A stretch of DNA of 64,000 nucleotides, taken from NCBI RefSeq assembly GCF_016808095.1, contig NC_068977.1:806001-870000 (forward strand). The letters run 5' to 3'. The DNA is from Vigna angularis (lineage: Eukaryota > Streptophyta > Magnoliopsida > Fabales > Fabaceae). Position numbers and translations under genes: made by a program. Below the pieces are notes generated by a model. That model saw only the letters and a program-made list of their open reading frames with translations. It ran no database searches and was not told where the DNA came from. Shown one piece after another: positions 63,826 through 64,000 of the stretch. Within the stretch, counting starts at the first letter, position 1. The number at the start of each line of letters is the position of its first letter.

Positions 63826-64000
63826 CATTGAGAAAACTTCCAAGGTCGTTTACCTTTGCTAGACATTCCTTCTCCCATTGTTTTTCCAATGACAGGATAT
63901 CACAAGGATCATTGTTTCATGTCTTCTGTAAAAGTAAACCAGAAAGAAACATACCTGTTTAAGGAAAAGGGAACATAGCATTAGCTTATATTTATCACAG
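62991..64000. other. Intergenic DNA at the right edge
   Basis: No gene is supported. The sequence is less AT-rich than the preceding region and includes a GA microsatellite. It may belong to a gene outside the window, but no exon is recognisable. Confidence 0.4.
63781..63823. repeat. (GA)n microsatellite
   Basis: Uninterrupted AG dinucleotide run of about 43 bp. Confidence 0.97.

Noticed and set aside
63720..63962. 80-codon frame with an RERERE run
   Set aside because: The run is a translated GA microsatellite and nothing else supports a gene.
1..64000. tRNA, rRNA or snoRNA genes
   Set aside because: I looked for T-loop, box and conserved rRNA motifs by eye and saw none. A covariance-model scan would be needed to exclude them.

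Overview
This is nuclear DNA of a flowering plant, almost certainly a legume and most likely a warm-season bean of the Phaseoleae (Vigna/Phaseolus type). The evidence is AT-rich intergenic DNA, genes cut by many short GT-AG introns, a carbonic anhydrase very close to the pea chloroplast enzyme as I remember it, and repeat families common in legumes. There are no bacterial-type operons, rRNA genes, CRISPR arrays or recognisable tRNA genes.

Five intact protein-coding genes can be reconstructed exon by exon, all with consistent reading frames. (1) L-aspartate oxidase, minus strand, 2525-6785, 7 coding exons, 654 aa: first step of plastid NAD synthesis. (2) A conserved plant protein with beta-barrel character, plus strand, 19582-28173, 13 exons, 423 aa, unknown function. 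(3) DEGP1/Deg1, plus strand, 30270-35327, 8 exons, 424 aa: thylakoid-lumen serine protease. (4) Chloroplast beta-carbonic anhydrase, minus strand, 38425-42103, 9 exons, 328 aa, one intron with a GC donor. (5) A single-exon DUF1645 protein, minus strand, 52041-52859, 272 aa. Genes 1, 3 and 4 are clearly plastid proteins. They act in separate pathways, so their proximity is probably not functional.

Broken genes and mobile DNA fill much of the rest. The 9.6-16.3 kb block holds a 1.56 kb AT-rich giant inverted repeat, a hAT-type MITE nested inside an older copy of its own family with a perfect 8-bp target duplication, an unrecognised gene fragment, and the minus-strand remains of a PIF/Harbinger transposon (partial DDE transposase, Myb/SANT-like ORF1) beside a 384-codon transposon-protein frame broken by three stops. 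A GC-rich CSLC-type glucan synthase pseudogene lies at 17.7-18.3 kb. Intron 11 of the beta-barrel-like gene carries a 2.4 kb non-autonomous LTR element full of tandem repeats and small hairpins. From 60.7 to 63 kb is a truncated Ty3/gypsy-like element carrying 20-bp arrays, with a 197-bp solo LTR and a hAT MITE inserted into it. CACTA-like subterminal repeats occur near 50 kb and 54.5 kb.

The long stretches 42.1-52.0 kb and 53-60.6 kb are AT-rich intergenic DNA in which I can support only repeats and microsatellites. I found no clear candidate for a wholly new biological system. The most unusual items are the giant palindrome, the hairpin-array LTR element in an expressed gene's intron, and the nested hAT insertion.
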